Of a DNA stretch of 64,000 bases, positions 55,901 to 64,000 are shown one piece after another. The notes below the pieces were generated by a model. The model saw only the letters and a list, made by a program, of their open reading frames with translations. It did no database searches and was not told where the DNA came from. Source of the stretch: Actinophytocola glycyrrhizae (GTDB taxonomy: Bacteria; Actinomycetota; Actinomycetes; Mycobacteriales; Pseudonocardiaceae); NCBI RefSeq assembly GCF_042653545.1, contig NZ_JBHSIS010000002.1:496001-560000 (forward strand), in the 5' to 3' direction. Each line of letters begins with the position of its first letter. Positions within the stretch are counted from its first letter, which is position 1. Both the position numbers and the translations under genes were made by a program.

Positions 55901-57562
55901 ATGAGAAAGCACGCGCGTGACAGCTTCTTCGTCGTCGACGAAGGAGTGCTCGAGTTCGACGCCGACGGCAGACCGGGCACGCGGCAACCTTTGACCGGCG
56001 AGGATCTGCGCCGGTTCCGGTTCTCGCGGCTCGGCCCGAAGGGCCCCGCCGCCGACGACACCACGGACGCCACCACCGTCGCGCTGGCCGAGGCCATCAC
56101 CGCGACGGGCGACCAGCCGGACGCGGCGGTGCCCGCCGGGTACACCTACCTTGGCCAGTTCGTCGACCACGACCTGACCATGGACCGCACCGAGGCGCAG
56201 CTCGGCGAGGACGTCACGCTGGACGAGCTGCTCCAGGGCCGCTCCCCCGCGCTGGACCTCGACTCGCTGTACGGCCGCGGCCCGCAGGACCGCCACGACC
56301 GCGTGTACTACGCGGCCGACGGTGTGTCGCTGAAGGTCGGCACGACATCGGCGACCACGTTTCCCGACGACCGGGTGAACGTCGAGCTGGAGGGTTTCGA
56401 CCTGCCTCGTGCCGGCGGCACCGCGGGCACCCGCGCGGACCGCCGCAAGCCGCTGATCCCGGACCTGCGCAACGACGAGAACCTGGCCGTCGCGCAGACG
56501 CACCTCGCGTTCATCCGCTTCCACAACCGCGTGGTCGAGGAGCTGGCGCTGAAGGGGCTCATGGGGCAGCGGTTGTTCGTCTCGGCCCGCAACGAGGTCA
56601 TCCGCCACTACCAGTGGCTGCTGCGCACCGACTTCCTGCCGCGCATCGTGGACCCGGAGATCGTGCGGGACGTGTTCTCCTCCGGTCGCCGGTTCTTCGA
56701 GGCGCCGGGCCGCGGCACCGGCCGGTACGGGCAGCCACCGACCATGCCGCTCGAGTTCGCGGTCGCCACGTACCGCCTGGGGCACAGCATGATCCGCGGC
56801 GGCTACCAGTGGAACCGCGTGTTCGACACGAGCGGGCCCGGTGGGCTCTCGACGCTGCTGCAGCTGTTCACGTTCACCGGCGTCGCGGGGAACTTCGCGC
56901 CGGGGTCCGGTCTGCCGGAGCTGGACGATCCGGACTCCGGCACCGTGGACACGCTGCCGACCAACTGGATCGCGGACTTCCGCCGCCTGTACGACTTCAC
57001 GGAGGCCGGCCGCCCGGACCTCGCGGCGCCATCGGGCGGCGGCAACGTCACGAAGCGGATCGACACGCTGCTCGTCGACCCGCTCAGGGAACTGCCTGCG
57101 GGCACGTTCGGCGGCCGCGGCACGGAGATCCCGCCGATCCAGCGCAACCTCGCGTTCCGCAACCTGACGCGGGCGGGCATGGTGCGGCTCGCGACCGGCC
57201 AGCAGATGGCGAAGCTGCTCGGGGTGCGTCCCCTGACGGCCAAGGAGATCATCGACGGCAATGGCGGCGCCGTGCTCAGCGGTCTGTCCGCCGCGCAGCG
57301 GGAGTCGGTCGCCGCGAACACGCCGCTGTGGTTCTACGTGTTGCGGGAGGCCGAGTTCAACGACGGGCTGCTCGGTGCGGTCGGCGGCCGGATCACCGCC
57401 GAGGTGTTCCACCGCGCCATGGAGGGCAGCCGCACGTCGATCGTCCGCGACCCGTCGTGGCGGCCGACGCTCGGGCCCGACCTGCGCACGTTCCGGATGA
57501 CCGACCTGCTGCTGTTCGCCTTCGAGGGCAAGGCGGACCTGCTCAACCCGCTGGGCGACTGA
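55901..57562 (+). CDS. animal-type haem peroxidase family protein
   Basis: 553 residues. It has the peroxidase-cyclooxygenase landmarks: distal His90 (GQFVDHDLT), calcium-loop-like LDSLYGRGPQDR, NLAVAQTHLAFIRFHNRV, ARNEVIRHYQW and proximal His295 (YRLGHSMIRGGY). No signal peptide is seen, so it may act inside the cell or leave by another route. Bacterial relatives are mostly uncharacterised; they oxidise halides or small organics in the cases known. GGGGGAAA precedes the ATG. It is convergent with the next gene, with a shared terminator. Confidence 0.9.
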   Translation: MRKHARDSFFVVDEGVLEFDADGRPGTRQPLTGEDLRRFRFSRLGPKGPAADDTTDATTVALAEAITATGDQPDAAVPAGYTYLGQFVDHDLTMDRTEAQLGEDVTLDELLQGRSPALDLDSLYGRGPQDRHDRVYYAADGVSLKVGTTSATTFPDDRVNVELEGFDLPRAGGTAGTRADRRKPLIPDLRNDENLAVAQTHLAFIRFHNRVVEELALKGLMGQRLFVSARNEVIRHYQWLLRTDFLPRIVDPEIVRDVFSSGRRFFEAPGRGTGRYGQPPTMPLEFAVATYRLGHSMIRGGYQWNRVFDTSGPGGLSTLLQLFTFTGVAGNFAPGSGLPELDDPDSGTVDTLPTNWIADFRRLYDFTEAGRPDLAAPSGGGNVTKRIDTLLVDPLRELPAGTFGGRGTEIPPIQRNLAFRNLTRAGMVRLATGQQMAKLLGVRPLTAKEIIDGNGGAVLSGLSAAQRESVAANTPLWFYVLREAEFNDGLLGAVGGRITAEVFHRAMEGSRTSIVRDPSWRPTLGPDLRTFRMTDLLLFAFEGKADLLNPLGD

Positions 57563-57580
57563 GCAGGCCCGCCCCGCCGG

Positions 57581-58375
57581 TCACCGTGCTCGCCGCACCA
57601 TCAGTGCGGTGAGCACGGGGCGGTGGTCGGAGGCAGCGGTCGGCAGGACCTTGGAGAACAGCGGCAGCCCGTTCGTGAGCACGTAGTCGATGCGGGCGGT
57701 GGGCACGTCGGCCGGGTAGGTGTACGCGTTCCCGCCGTCCCGCAGGTGGGCGGTCAGCGTGGTGATCTCGGGTGCGGCCGGGACGGCGTTCAGGTCACCG
57801 GTTAGGACGACCGGTTCCTTCGACGCCACCACCGCGTCGGCGACGACCGCCGACTGCAGCAGCCGGGAGGCGGCGCTGTCGTGCTGCAGGTGGGTGTTCA
57901 TCACACGCACCTGCACGCCACGCACGTTGACGACGGCGGTCAGCAGACCGCGCCGCTCCTCGGCGGGTTTTCCCTTGGGCAGCAGGGTGTTGTGCCATTC
58001 GAGGATGGGGTGGCGGGACAAGATCGCGGTGCCGTACTGGCGGCGCGGCTGCCCGGCCGACGGCGGCTCGAGGTCGAGGTTCGCGCCGAAGACGACGTGC
58101 ATGCCGAGGCGTTGCGCCAACTCGGCGGGCTGGTCGGCCCAGTCGCTGCGCTCACCGTAGTGCCGGTCGACCTCCTGCATCCCGATCACGTCGGCATGCG
58201 TGCGGCGGATCTCGTCGGCGACGCGGTCGAGGTCGAACACACCGTCCTCACCTGCGCCGTGGTGGATGTTGAACGACAGGACCGACAGCGTGCGCGCGGG
58301 AGTGGCCGGGGTCGCGGTCGCCGGCGTGGCGAGCGCGGCCATGGCGAGCACGATCAGGAGCAGCAGTCTTCGCAT
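57581..58375 (-). CDS. secreted endonuclease/exonuclease/phosphatase family protein
   Basis: 264 residues with a signal peptide (RRLLLLIVLAMAALATPATA). The fold's motifs are in order: SFNIHHG, IGMQEVDRHYG with the metal Glu, NTHLQHD, LTGDLNAVP and the final SDHRP histidine/aspartate pair. Similar secreted proteins are nucleases or sphingomyelinase-like phosphodiesterases. The ATG at 58375 begins the signal peptide; an upstream GTG at 58393 is possible. It is divergent from the sialidase with 80 bases between. Confidence 0.9.
   Translation of the reverse strand: MRRLLLLIVLAMAALATPATATPATPARTLSVLSFNIHHGAGEDGVFDLDRVADEIRRTHADVIGMQEVDRHYGERSDWADQPAELAQRLGMHVVFGANLDLEPPSAGQPRRQYGTAILSRHPILEWHNTLLPKGKPAEERRGLLTAVVNVRGVQVRVMNTHLQHDSAASRLLQSAVVADAVVASKEPVVLTGDLNAVPAAPEITTLTAHLRDGGNAYTYPADVPTARIDYVLTNGLPLFSKVLPTAASDHRPVLTALMVRRAR
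57584..57618. terminator. bidirectional terminator within the nuclease gene end
   Basis: Arms 57584-57598 (CCGTGCTCGCCGCAC) and 57604-57618 pair at 14 of 15 positions around 5 bases. It lies between convergent genes and overlaps the last codons of the minus-strand one. Confidence 0.65.
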
Positions 58376-58455
58376 GGCCGAAGCGAACACCACCGAGATG
58401 ACATTTTGGGTAACAAATCACCAGAAACAGAGGGATGTGCGGTAATGATTCTCTC

Positions 58456-59670
58456 GTGAAGACGAGCCGGCTCCTCGCCCTGCTGTTGCCCCTCGCCGTC
58501 CTCCTCCCCGCCGCACCGCAGGCGTCCGCCGCCGCCGAGTCCCACTCGGAGCGGATCCTGTTCAACGGCGGCAACGAGTCGATGAACGGCATCACCTACC
58601 ACTCGTTCCGCATCCCGTCCCTGGTCAGGACTAACAAGAACACGCTCATCGCGTTCGCCGAGGGGCGCGCCGCGGGCAACGGCGACTTCGGCAACATCAA
58701 CCTGGTCTACAAACGCTCCACCGACAACGGCGCGTCCTGGTCGTCGCTGCGGGAGGTCATCGGTGCGGGCCAGGGCGTCTGGGGCAACCCGACGGCAGTC
58801 GTGGACAGGTCCGACAACAGGATCTGGCTGTTCATGAACCACCAGCCGGCGACGAGCGGCACCGTGAACTCGTGGGACGACCGGCAGGTGTGGGTGTCGT
58901 CGAGCACCGACGACGGACTGACGTGGTCGGCACCGGTGAACAGGTCGTCGACGCTGAAGCCGAGGACCCTCGCCTCCGGCGCGAGCTGGAACTGGGACGC
59001 CGTCGGTCCCGGCGTCGGCATCCAGACCACCTACCGCAACCCGGGGCGGCTCGTGATCCCCGCGCAGCACCGCAACATCTACTCCGACGACCACGGTGCG
59101 ACGTGGCGGGTGCAGGTGCTGAGAACGACGTCCGGCGCCGCCATGGAACAGACCGGCGAGGCGACGGTTCTGGAGCTGGCAGACGGGTCGCTGTACCGCA
59201 ACGACCGGCCGACCACGCGGGTGTGGGAGTCGGCGAAACGCCGTCAGGTGGCCCGCGGCTCGATCGAGTCGGGTTTCGCGGCGTTCAGGGCGGCGAGCTG
59301 CCTGCTGGACCCGAAGAACGAGGCTTCGGTGATGCGGTACAACGCCGACGCCCCGGCCAGGCTGGCGTTCGTGAACTCGGCGTCGACGCAGACGCGCACG
59401 AAGATGCGGATCCGGATCAGTGAGGACGAGGGCCGCACGTGGGCCTACAGCCGCCCGTTCTCCGACGCCCCGCTGCCCGGCCAGAGCGGGACGTACAAGG
59501 AAGGCGGCTACTCGAGCATCGTGAAGACTGCCGACTACCACGTGGGGGCGCTGGTCGAGGTGAACGAGAACGTCTCGAGCAACTCGACCTCGCACCGCTC
59601 GATCGCCTTCCGCAAGGTCAACCTCCCCTGGATCCAGGGCGGCGTGGACGACACCGGCTGCACGGGTTGA
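58456..59670 (+). CDS. secreted GH33 sialidase (neuraminidase)
   Basis: 404 residues with a signal peptide (LLALLLPLAVLLPAAPQASA). The catalytic arginine motif is SFRIPSLVRT. Four Asp boxes are seen: STDNGASW, STDDGLTW, SDDHGATW and SEDEGRTW, spaced as in the six-bladed propeller. The C-terminal tyrosine region reads YKEGGYSS. It releases sialic or related nonulosonic acids. GTG 58456 is preferred because the signal starts there; ATG 58435 has a purine-rich site too close to it. Confidence 0.93.
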   Translation: MKTSRLLALLLPLAVLLPAAPQASAAAESHSERILFNGGNESMNGITYHSFRIPSLVRTNKNTLIAFAEGRAAGNGDFGNINLVYKRSTDNGASWSSLREVIGAGQGVWGNPTAVVDRSDNRIWLFMNHQPATSGTVNSWDDRQVWVSSSTDDGLTWSAPVNRSSTLKPRTLASGASWNWDAVGPGVGIQTTYRNPGRLVIPAQHRNIYSDDHGATWRVQVLRTTSGAAMEQTGEATVLELADGSLYRNDRPTTRVWESAKRRQVARGSIESGFAAFRAASCLLDPKNEASVMRYNADAPARLAFVNSASTQTRTKMRIRISEDEGRTWAYSRPFSDAPLPGQSGTYKEGGYSSIVKTADYHVGALVEVNENVSSNSTSHRSIAFRKVNLPWIQGGVDDTGCTG

Positions 59671-59764
59671 CGGGAGCGGGCCGCGCGTTCGGCGCCACCG
59701 GCCACGCCTGCGCGGCGGTCGGTGGCCTCCGCGTGGTCCGCGGTCGCGGCCGTCGGTGCCGGTG

Positions 59765-60529
59765 TCAGCCGGGGATCGCCAGCAGGTCCTCGTGGTGCAC
59801 GGTCGCGTGCAGCGGACCGCTGAGCCTGCGACGCAGGTAGGCACCCGCGACCCCGGCCAGCTCCTCGTCCTGCTCGCACGCGGCGCCGAGCCAGCCCTGC
59901 AGCCAGGCCGTGGTCAGCTCGGGGCGGTCGGGCCCCAGGCGCCATGGGCTGGGGCAGCGGTGCACCGTGGCGCCCAGGTCCTCGAACACCCGCGCCATCA
60001 CCGGCACCGCGTCCGGGCCGAGCAGGGCACGGCCTCCGGTCGTGCGGCGCTGGTGGGCGTTGAACGCGCTGGTCACGGCGTCGTCGAGGGGGTCGGGCGG
60101 CTCCAGGTCCACCTTCCCCGCCACCGACAGCACGAACAGCGCGGGGGAGCGCGCCTTCACGCAAACCTCGGCCAGGCGGGTGACCTCCTCCTCGGTGAGC
60201 AGGTCCAGCAGCGCCGACCCGGTCACCAGCGAGGTGCCCTGAAGGTCCTCCGGCGTCAGCGACGTCAGGTCACGCTGCTCGGTCACCGCGCCAGGCACCG
60301 CCGCGTGCGCGAGCAGGTCGGCGTCGCGGTCGGTCAGTACCCACCGGTGCGGGGTGAGCAGCCGGGGTGACAGCCACCGCGCCATCGACCCGGTGCCGCT
60401 GCCAAGATCACGAATAACCAGGTCACGGGCGCCGAGGTGGGCGCGAAGGGGGATCAGCAGGTCATCGGCACGCGCGTCGGCGTCGGCGGGCTCACGCAGC
60501 GCCAGCCACTCGCGGGAGAAGTCACTCAT
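59765..60529 (-). CDS. SAM-dependent methyltransferase
   Basis: 254 residues. Motif I is IRDLGSGTGSMARWLS, followed by VLTDRDADLL (strand 2 acidic end) and SLVTGSALLDLLTEEEV. The substrate is unknown. It is divergent from the CDP-alcohol phosphotransferase gene with 105 bases between, and I group it with that locus because such genes recur together in actinomycetes as far as I recall. The stretch 59671-59764 shows no gene. Confidence 0.85.
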   Translation of the reverse strand: MSDFSREWLALREPADADARADDLLIPLRAHLGARDLVIRDLGSGTGSMARWLSPRLLTPHRWVLTDRDADLLAHAAVPGAVTEQRDLTSLTPEDLQGTSLVTGSALLDLLTEEEVTRLAEVCVKARSPALFVLSVAGKVDLEPPDPLDDAVTSAFNAHQRRTTGGRALLGPDAVPVMARVFEDLGATVHRCPSPWRLGPDRPELTTAWLQGWLGAACEQDEELAGVAGAYLRRRLSGPLHATVHHEDLLAIPG

Positions 60530-60556
60530 CGCCCTCTACACGCGGGGCAGGGCCCG

Positions 60557-60584
60557 CCGGTTCAGAAGATCCGGTTCAGAACCG
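60557..60584. promoter_or_regulatory. tandem repeat and dyad in a divergent promoter
   Basis: CCGGTTCAGAA occurs at 60557-60567 and 60571-60581 (14-base period). The second copy extends to the perfect dyad CGGTTC-A-GAACCG (60572-60584). It is placed between divergent starts and is a possible operator for both genes. Confidence 0.45.
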
Positions 60585-60634
60585 TCCTGCGGCCGCATGC
60601 GTATTGAGGTACGACCAGATCTTGGGAGGAACCT

Positions 60635-63028
60635 GTGGCAGCACCGACCGTACCGACACTCGAGAGCCCGCGTACGCCCGTGGTCCCCGGGCCCGCGACG
60701 AGGTCGAGACGGCGCCCGCTGCCTCCTTCCGTGCCGCTGACGATCGCGCTGGTCGCGCTGGTGGCACTGCTCGCGGCGCTCACCGGGGTCGCCGGGCTGG
60801 CACCGCCCGGCTGGCTCGCGGGGCTGGCGTTCGCGGTGGCCGGGTGGGCGGTGCTCGCCGAGGCGCTGCCGAGGTACGGGATACACCGGTTCGGGCCCGC
60901 CGACCACGTCACGCTCACCAGGTCCGTGCTGGTCGGCGGTGTGGTCGCGCTGGTCGCCGACACCAGCCACCCGCGCGGCTCGGTCTGGCCGCTGGTCGTC
61001 ATCGCCTCGGTCGCGCTCGCCATGGACGCGGTCGACGGGAAGGTCGCGCGGCGCACCGGCACCGCGTCGGAGTTCGGTGCGCGGTTCGACATGGAGGTCG
61101 ACGCGTTCCTCATCCTGGTGCTGAGCGCGTTCGCCGCAACGCGGCTCGGCTGGTGGGTGCTCGCGATCGGCGCCATGCGGTACGTGTTCGTCGCGGCGGC
61201 CCGGCTGTGGCCGTGGCTGCGCGCGCCGCTGCCGGTGCGGATGAGCAGCAAGGCGGTGGCCGCCGCGCAGGGCATCGTGCTGACGCTCACGACGGTCCTC
61301 CCCCACACCGCGGCCCTCGTCCTCGTCGCGGTCGCGCTCGCGGCGCTGACCTGGTCGTTCGCCCACGACGTCCGCTGGCTGCACCGGCACCGGGACACCG
61401 CGCCCGCCGCGGCACAGGCCCACGGCGGTGACGAGTCGCCGCGGCGCAGGAGGGTGCTGACCGCGGTCGCGTGCCTGCTCGTGCTGTTCGCCCTGCTGGC
61501 GCCGAGCGAGCTCGGTGCCCTCACACCGGCCGCGTTCGCCCGCATCCCCGTCGAGGGCCTGGTGGTCGCCGCGCTCGTGCTGGTGCTGCCACCCCGGTCG
61601 CGCCGGGTGGCCGCCGCAATGGTCGGCGTCGCGCTCGGCGTGCTCACGATCATGAAGGTGATCGACATGGGCTTCCACGAGACCCTGGCCCGCCCGTTCC
61701 ACCCGGTCTACGACTGGACGTTCTTCGGCCCGGCCGTCGACTTCCTGAACGACTCCGTCGGCTGGTTCGGCGCGGCTGGCGCCGTCGTCGCGGCCGTGGC
61801 GCTGGCGGGCGGGCTCATCGTGGGGACGACGTTGTCGGTGCTGCGGCTGACCAGGCTCGCCGTCGGCAGGCGCACCACCGCGACCAGGGGCGTCGCCATG
61901 CTCGGCGTGGTCTGGGTGAGCCTCGCGGTGCTCGGCCAGCCGGTCGCGGCGAACTCGGCGGCCAACGAGGTGTTCGACGACCTGCGCCAGGTGCGTGCCG
62001 ACCTGCTCGACCCCGACGTGTTCGAGCAGCAGGTCGCCGACGACCCGTTCCGCCACACGGCAGGTTCCCGGCTGGTGCCCGGGTTGCGCGGCAAGGACGT
62101 GCTGGTCACGTTCGTCGAGAGCTACGGGCGGGTCGCGGTGGAGGACCCGGCTGTCGCGCCCGGCGTCGACGCGGTGCTCGACCGCGGCACCGACCAGCTG
62201 CGCGCGGCCGGGTTCGAGGCCCGCAGCGGCTTCATGACATCGTCGACGTTCGGCGGTGGCAGCTGGCTCGCACACGCCAGCCTGCAGTCCGGGCTGTGGG
62301 TGGACTCGCAGCCCAGGTACGACACGCTCACCGGCGGCGACCGGCTCACGCTGTCCGGCGCGTTCAAGCGGGCGGGCTGGCGGACCGTCGGGGTCTCCCC
62401 GTCGATCACGCGGGACTGGCCGGAGGCGAAGTTCTTCGGCTACGACAAGGCGTACGTGATGAACAACGTCGGCTACGAAGGACCGAACTTCTCCTACGCC
62501 AAGGTGCCCGACCAGTACTCGATGGCCGCGCTCCAGCGCACCGAGCTCGCGCCGGCCGACCGCGCCCCGGTGATGGCGGAGATCGACCTGGTGTCGAGCC
62601 ACATCCCGTGGACACACCTGCCCCGCATGGTCGACTGGGACGTCGTCGGCGACGGCTCGGTGTACAAGCCGATGCCCGCGCAGGGCAAGACGCATGCCGA
62701 GGTGTGGTCGGACACCGGCAAGGTCCGCGAGGCGTTCGGTCAGTCCATCCAGTACTCGCTGAACACGCTGATCTCGTTCCTGACCACGTACGGCACCGAC
62801 CGGACGGTGCTGGTGTTCCTCGGCGACCACCAGCCGAGCCCGGTGGTCTCCGGCGACGACGCCTCGCACGACGTGCCGATCACGATCGTCGCGAAGGACC
62901 CCGAGGTGCTCGAGGCCGTGGCAGGCTGGGGGTGGGAGCCGGGCCTCAACCCGAGCCCCGGTGCCCCGCTGTGGCGGATGGACCAGTTCCGCGACCGTTT
63001 CCTGACCACGTTCGGATCCCGCCCATGA
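60635..63028 (+). CDS. CDP-alcohol phosphotransferase fused to a sulfatase/phosphoethanolamine-transferase-like domain
   Basis: 797 residues, membrane protein. Residues about 85-235 form a CDP-alcohol phosphotransferase with the full signature (Asp131, Asp134-Gly135, Ala138-Arg139, Gly148, Asp152, Asp156), which joins an alcohol to a CDP-activated lipid or polyol. Several helices follow (about 270-440). Then comes a periplasmic alkaline-phosphatase-fold domain (VLVTFVESYGR, SSTFGGGSWLAH with a candidate Thr/Ser nucleophile, FLGDHQPSP metal site). The pairing suggests building and modifying a lipid or polyol-phosphate head group. GGGAGGAA precedes the GTG start. Confidence 0.88.
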   Translation: MAAPTVPTLESPRTPVVPGPATRSRRRPLPPSVPLTIALVALVALLAALTGVAGLAPPGWLAGLAFAVAGWAVLAEALPRYGIHRFGPADHVTLTRSVLVGGVVALVADTSHPRGSVWPLVVIASVALAMDAVDGKVARRTGTASEFGARFDMEVDAFLILVLSAFAATRLGWWVLAIGAMRYVFVAAARLWPWLRAPLPVRMSSKAVAAAQGIVLTLTTVLPHTAALVLVAVALAALTWSFAHDVRWLHRHRDTAPAAAQAHGGDESPRRRRVLTAVACLLVLFALLAPSELGALTPAAFARIPVEGLVVAALVLVLPPRSRRVAAAMVGVALGVLTIMKVIDMGFHETLARPFHPVYDWTFFGPAVDFLNDSVGWFGAAGAVVAAVALAGGLIVGTTLSVLRLTRLAVGRRTTATRGVAMLGVVWVSLAVLGQPVAANSAANEVFDDLRQVRADLLDPDVFEQQVADDPFRHTAGSRLVPGLRGKDVLVTFVESYGRVAVEDPAVAPGVDAVLDRGTDQLRAAGFEARSGFMTSSTFGGGSWLAHASLQSGLWVDSQPRYDTLTGGDRLTLSGAFKRAGWRTVGVSPSITRDWPEAKFFGYDKAYVMNNVGYEGPNFSYAKVPDQYSMAALQRTELAPADRAPVMAEIDLVSSHIPWTHLPRMVDWDVVGDGSVYKPMPAQGKTHAEVWSDTGKVREAFGQSIQYSLNTLISFLTTYGTDRTVLVFLGDHQPSPVVSGDDASHDVPITIVAKDPEVLEAVAGWGWEPGLNPSPGAPLWRMDQFRDRFLTTFGSRP

Positions 63029-63729
63029 CCCACCTGCTGCCGCTGCACACCTCGGCCGACGCACGCGACCACACCGTCGCCGTCCTCCCGGTGGGCAGCT
63101 TCGAACAGCACGGCGCGTTCCTGCCCCTGGCGACCGACACGGTGATCGCGATGACGATCGCCTCCTCGGTCGCCGAGGCGTACCCGGTGCTGCTGCTCCC
63201 CCCGGTCACGATCTCCTGTTCCCACGAGCACGCGGCATGGCCGGGCACGGTGAGCATCACGGCCCCGACGCTGTACGCGATCGTGCGGGACGTCGCGGAG
63301 TCGTTGCGGCACAGCGGAGTTCGCAAACTGGTGCTCGTGAACGGTCACGGCGGCAACTACGTGCTCGGCAACGTCGTCCAGGAGGCGAGCGCACGGGGCG
63401 AACGGATGGCCCTGTTCCCGACGGAGGTCGACTGGCTCGCCGCCCGCGCCGCGGGCGGCGTGGAAACCGGCCCGGAGACGGACATGCACGCAGGTGAGCT
63501 GGAGACGTCGCTGCTGCTGCACGCCCGCCCCGAACTCGTTCCGCCCGACTACGCGACGCACGACGAACGCGCGGACGACCGCAACCGCATGCTCACGTTC
63601 GGGCTCGGCCCGTACACCGAGTCCGGCGTGGTGGGCCACCCGTCACTGGCAACGGCGGAGAAGGGCAGGGCCGCGCTGACCGACCTGGTGACCACGTTCG
63701 CGGACGTACTGGCGGCACTGGACCACTGA
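63025..63729 (+). CDS. creatininase-family protein
   Basis: 234 residues. The metal ligands of the creatininase/MftE family are visible: Glu27, His29 and Asp38 (GSFEQHGAFLPLATDT), His108 (VNGHGGN) and the Glu of HAGELETS. Members hydrolyse cyclic or peptide amide bonds (creatinine, formamidopyrimidine intermediates, mycofactocin precursor). The ATG overlaps the upstream stop (ATGA), so it is coupled to the phosphotransferase fusion. The substrate is unknown. Confidence 0.88.
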   Translation: MTHLLPLHTSADARDHTVAVLPVGSFEQHGAFLPLATDTVIAMTIASSVAEAYPVLLLPPVTISCSHEHAAWPGTVSITAPTLYAIVRDVAESLRHSGVRKLVLVNGHGGNYVLGNVVQEASARGERMALFPTEVDWLAARAAGGVETGPETDMHAGELETSLLLHARPELVPPDYATHDERADDRNRMLTFGLGPYTESGVVGHPSLATAEKGRAALTDLVTTFADVLAALDH

Positions 63730-64000
63730 CGCACCCGAGGAGCGGGCGCGGATGCCGCGTCCTGGACGACGCCTTCGGGGGCGTCCCGAAAGCTTGGTGG
63801 GCGGTCGGTCGTCGTGTGCTGGTCGCGTCGGATCGGCCCGGTTTCGGTCGGGTGGTTGCCTGGTTTCGGTTCGCGTTGGGGCGGGTTTGTCCTCGCCGGA
63901 CGGGCAAGTCTCCGGGGTGGCGGAGGGGTTGTTGGGCTGCGGTTTGGGCGGGTCTGCCTGCCATCCCGTCGGGGTTGCGCGGGCGGGGCACGCTTCGCGG
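63730..64000. other. right-hand edge, no gene seen
   Basis: About 270 bases. Bases 63764-63800 contain GGCGTCCCGAAAGC, echoing the right arm of the hairpin family at 3570-3625, but the left arm is degenerate. G-rich sequence follows. No open frame with a ribosome site was found. Confidence 0.4.

Noticed and set aside
60536..63064. 842-codon open frame on the minus strand opposite the phosphotransferase fusion
   Set aside because: Shadow frame with low-complexity Arg/His/Gln/Gly composition; the plus strand carries exact catalytic signatures.

Overview
The window is high-GC DNA with actinobacterial gene style: ATGA and TGATG stop/start overlaps, many GTG starts, WhiB, DivIVA-like, AfsR/SARP and LAL-type LuxR regulators, secreted glycoside hydrolases with ricin-type and AbfB lectin modules, and sugar ABC importers that lack their own ATPase. 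The best guess is a soil actinomycete of the Pseudonocardiaceae (Lentzea/Saccharothrix-like). That placement is inferred from gene content, not from a marker gene. I see no rRNA, tRNA, CRISPR array, phage or complete insertion sequence.

Layout. 1-2086: end of a peptide-type ABC importer (permease, lipoprotein). 2397-3560: secreted trypsin-like protease with a P-domain. 3618-6990 (minus): three-gene signalling unit of a cyclic-nucleotide-domain histidine kinase, a response regulator fused to a thioredoxin-reductase-like flavoprotein, and a UBP-type zinc finger. 7143-18771: an 11.6-kb LacI-controlled operon with a sugar importer, two ADP-ribosylglycohydrolase-family proteins, a PfkB kinase, a TIM-barrel/FGE-like fusion, a CaiB-type CoA transferase and a CitE-type lyase. 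19025-22091: small unknown genes, a DivIVA-like coiled coil and a DUF3140 protein. 22197-30513: a LacI gene followed by secreted GH127, GH76 and GH2 enzymes. 30618-33419: LAL regulator 1. 33755-43001: GDSL hydrolase, SARP regulator, dehalogenase-like hydrolase, EF-hand protein, VanZ/RDD membrane protein, GH10 xylanase, aldo/keto reductase and LysR regulator. 43806-47312: a small orphan gene, a 43-residue secreted peptide gene and LAL regulator 2. 47331-50243: SRPBCC protein, HAD hydrolase, P450 and methyltransferase. 50374-53430: GH115 alpha-glucuronidase, then a 160-bp palindromic MITE-like element. 53591-58375: WhiB, a membrane-anchored protein, an amphi-Trp protein, a repeat protein, an animal-type haem peroxidase and a nuclease-fold protein. 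58456-63729: sialidase, methyltransferase, a CDP-alcohol phosphotransferase/sulfatase fusion and a creatininase-family protein.

How the parts work together. The chromosome segment is rich in carbohydrate use. The GH10 and GH115 genes lie 10 kb apart, but each carries two copies of the palindrome CGAAA(G/C)TTTCG in its promoter, so they probably form one xylan regulon. The GH127-GH76-GH2 genes follow their own LacI gene and its operator. The long LacI/DraG/PfkB/CaiB/CitE operon looks like a complete path from uptake of a glycosylated compound, through glycoside cleavage and sugar phosphorylation, to CoA activation and carbon-carbon cleavage of the remainder. Its substrate is unknown.

The strongest candidates for undescribed biology are this operon, the divergent secreted-peptide/LAL-regulator pair at 44125-47312, the kinase/flavoprotein/zinc-finger unit at 3618-6990, and the palindromic element at 53431-53591.
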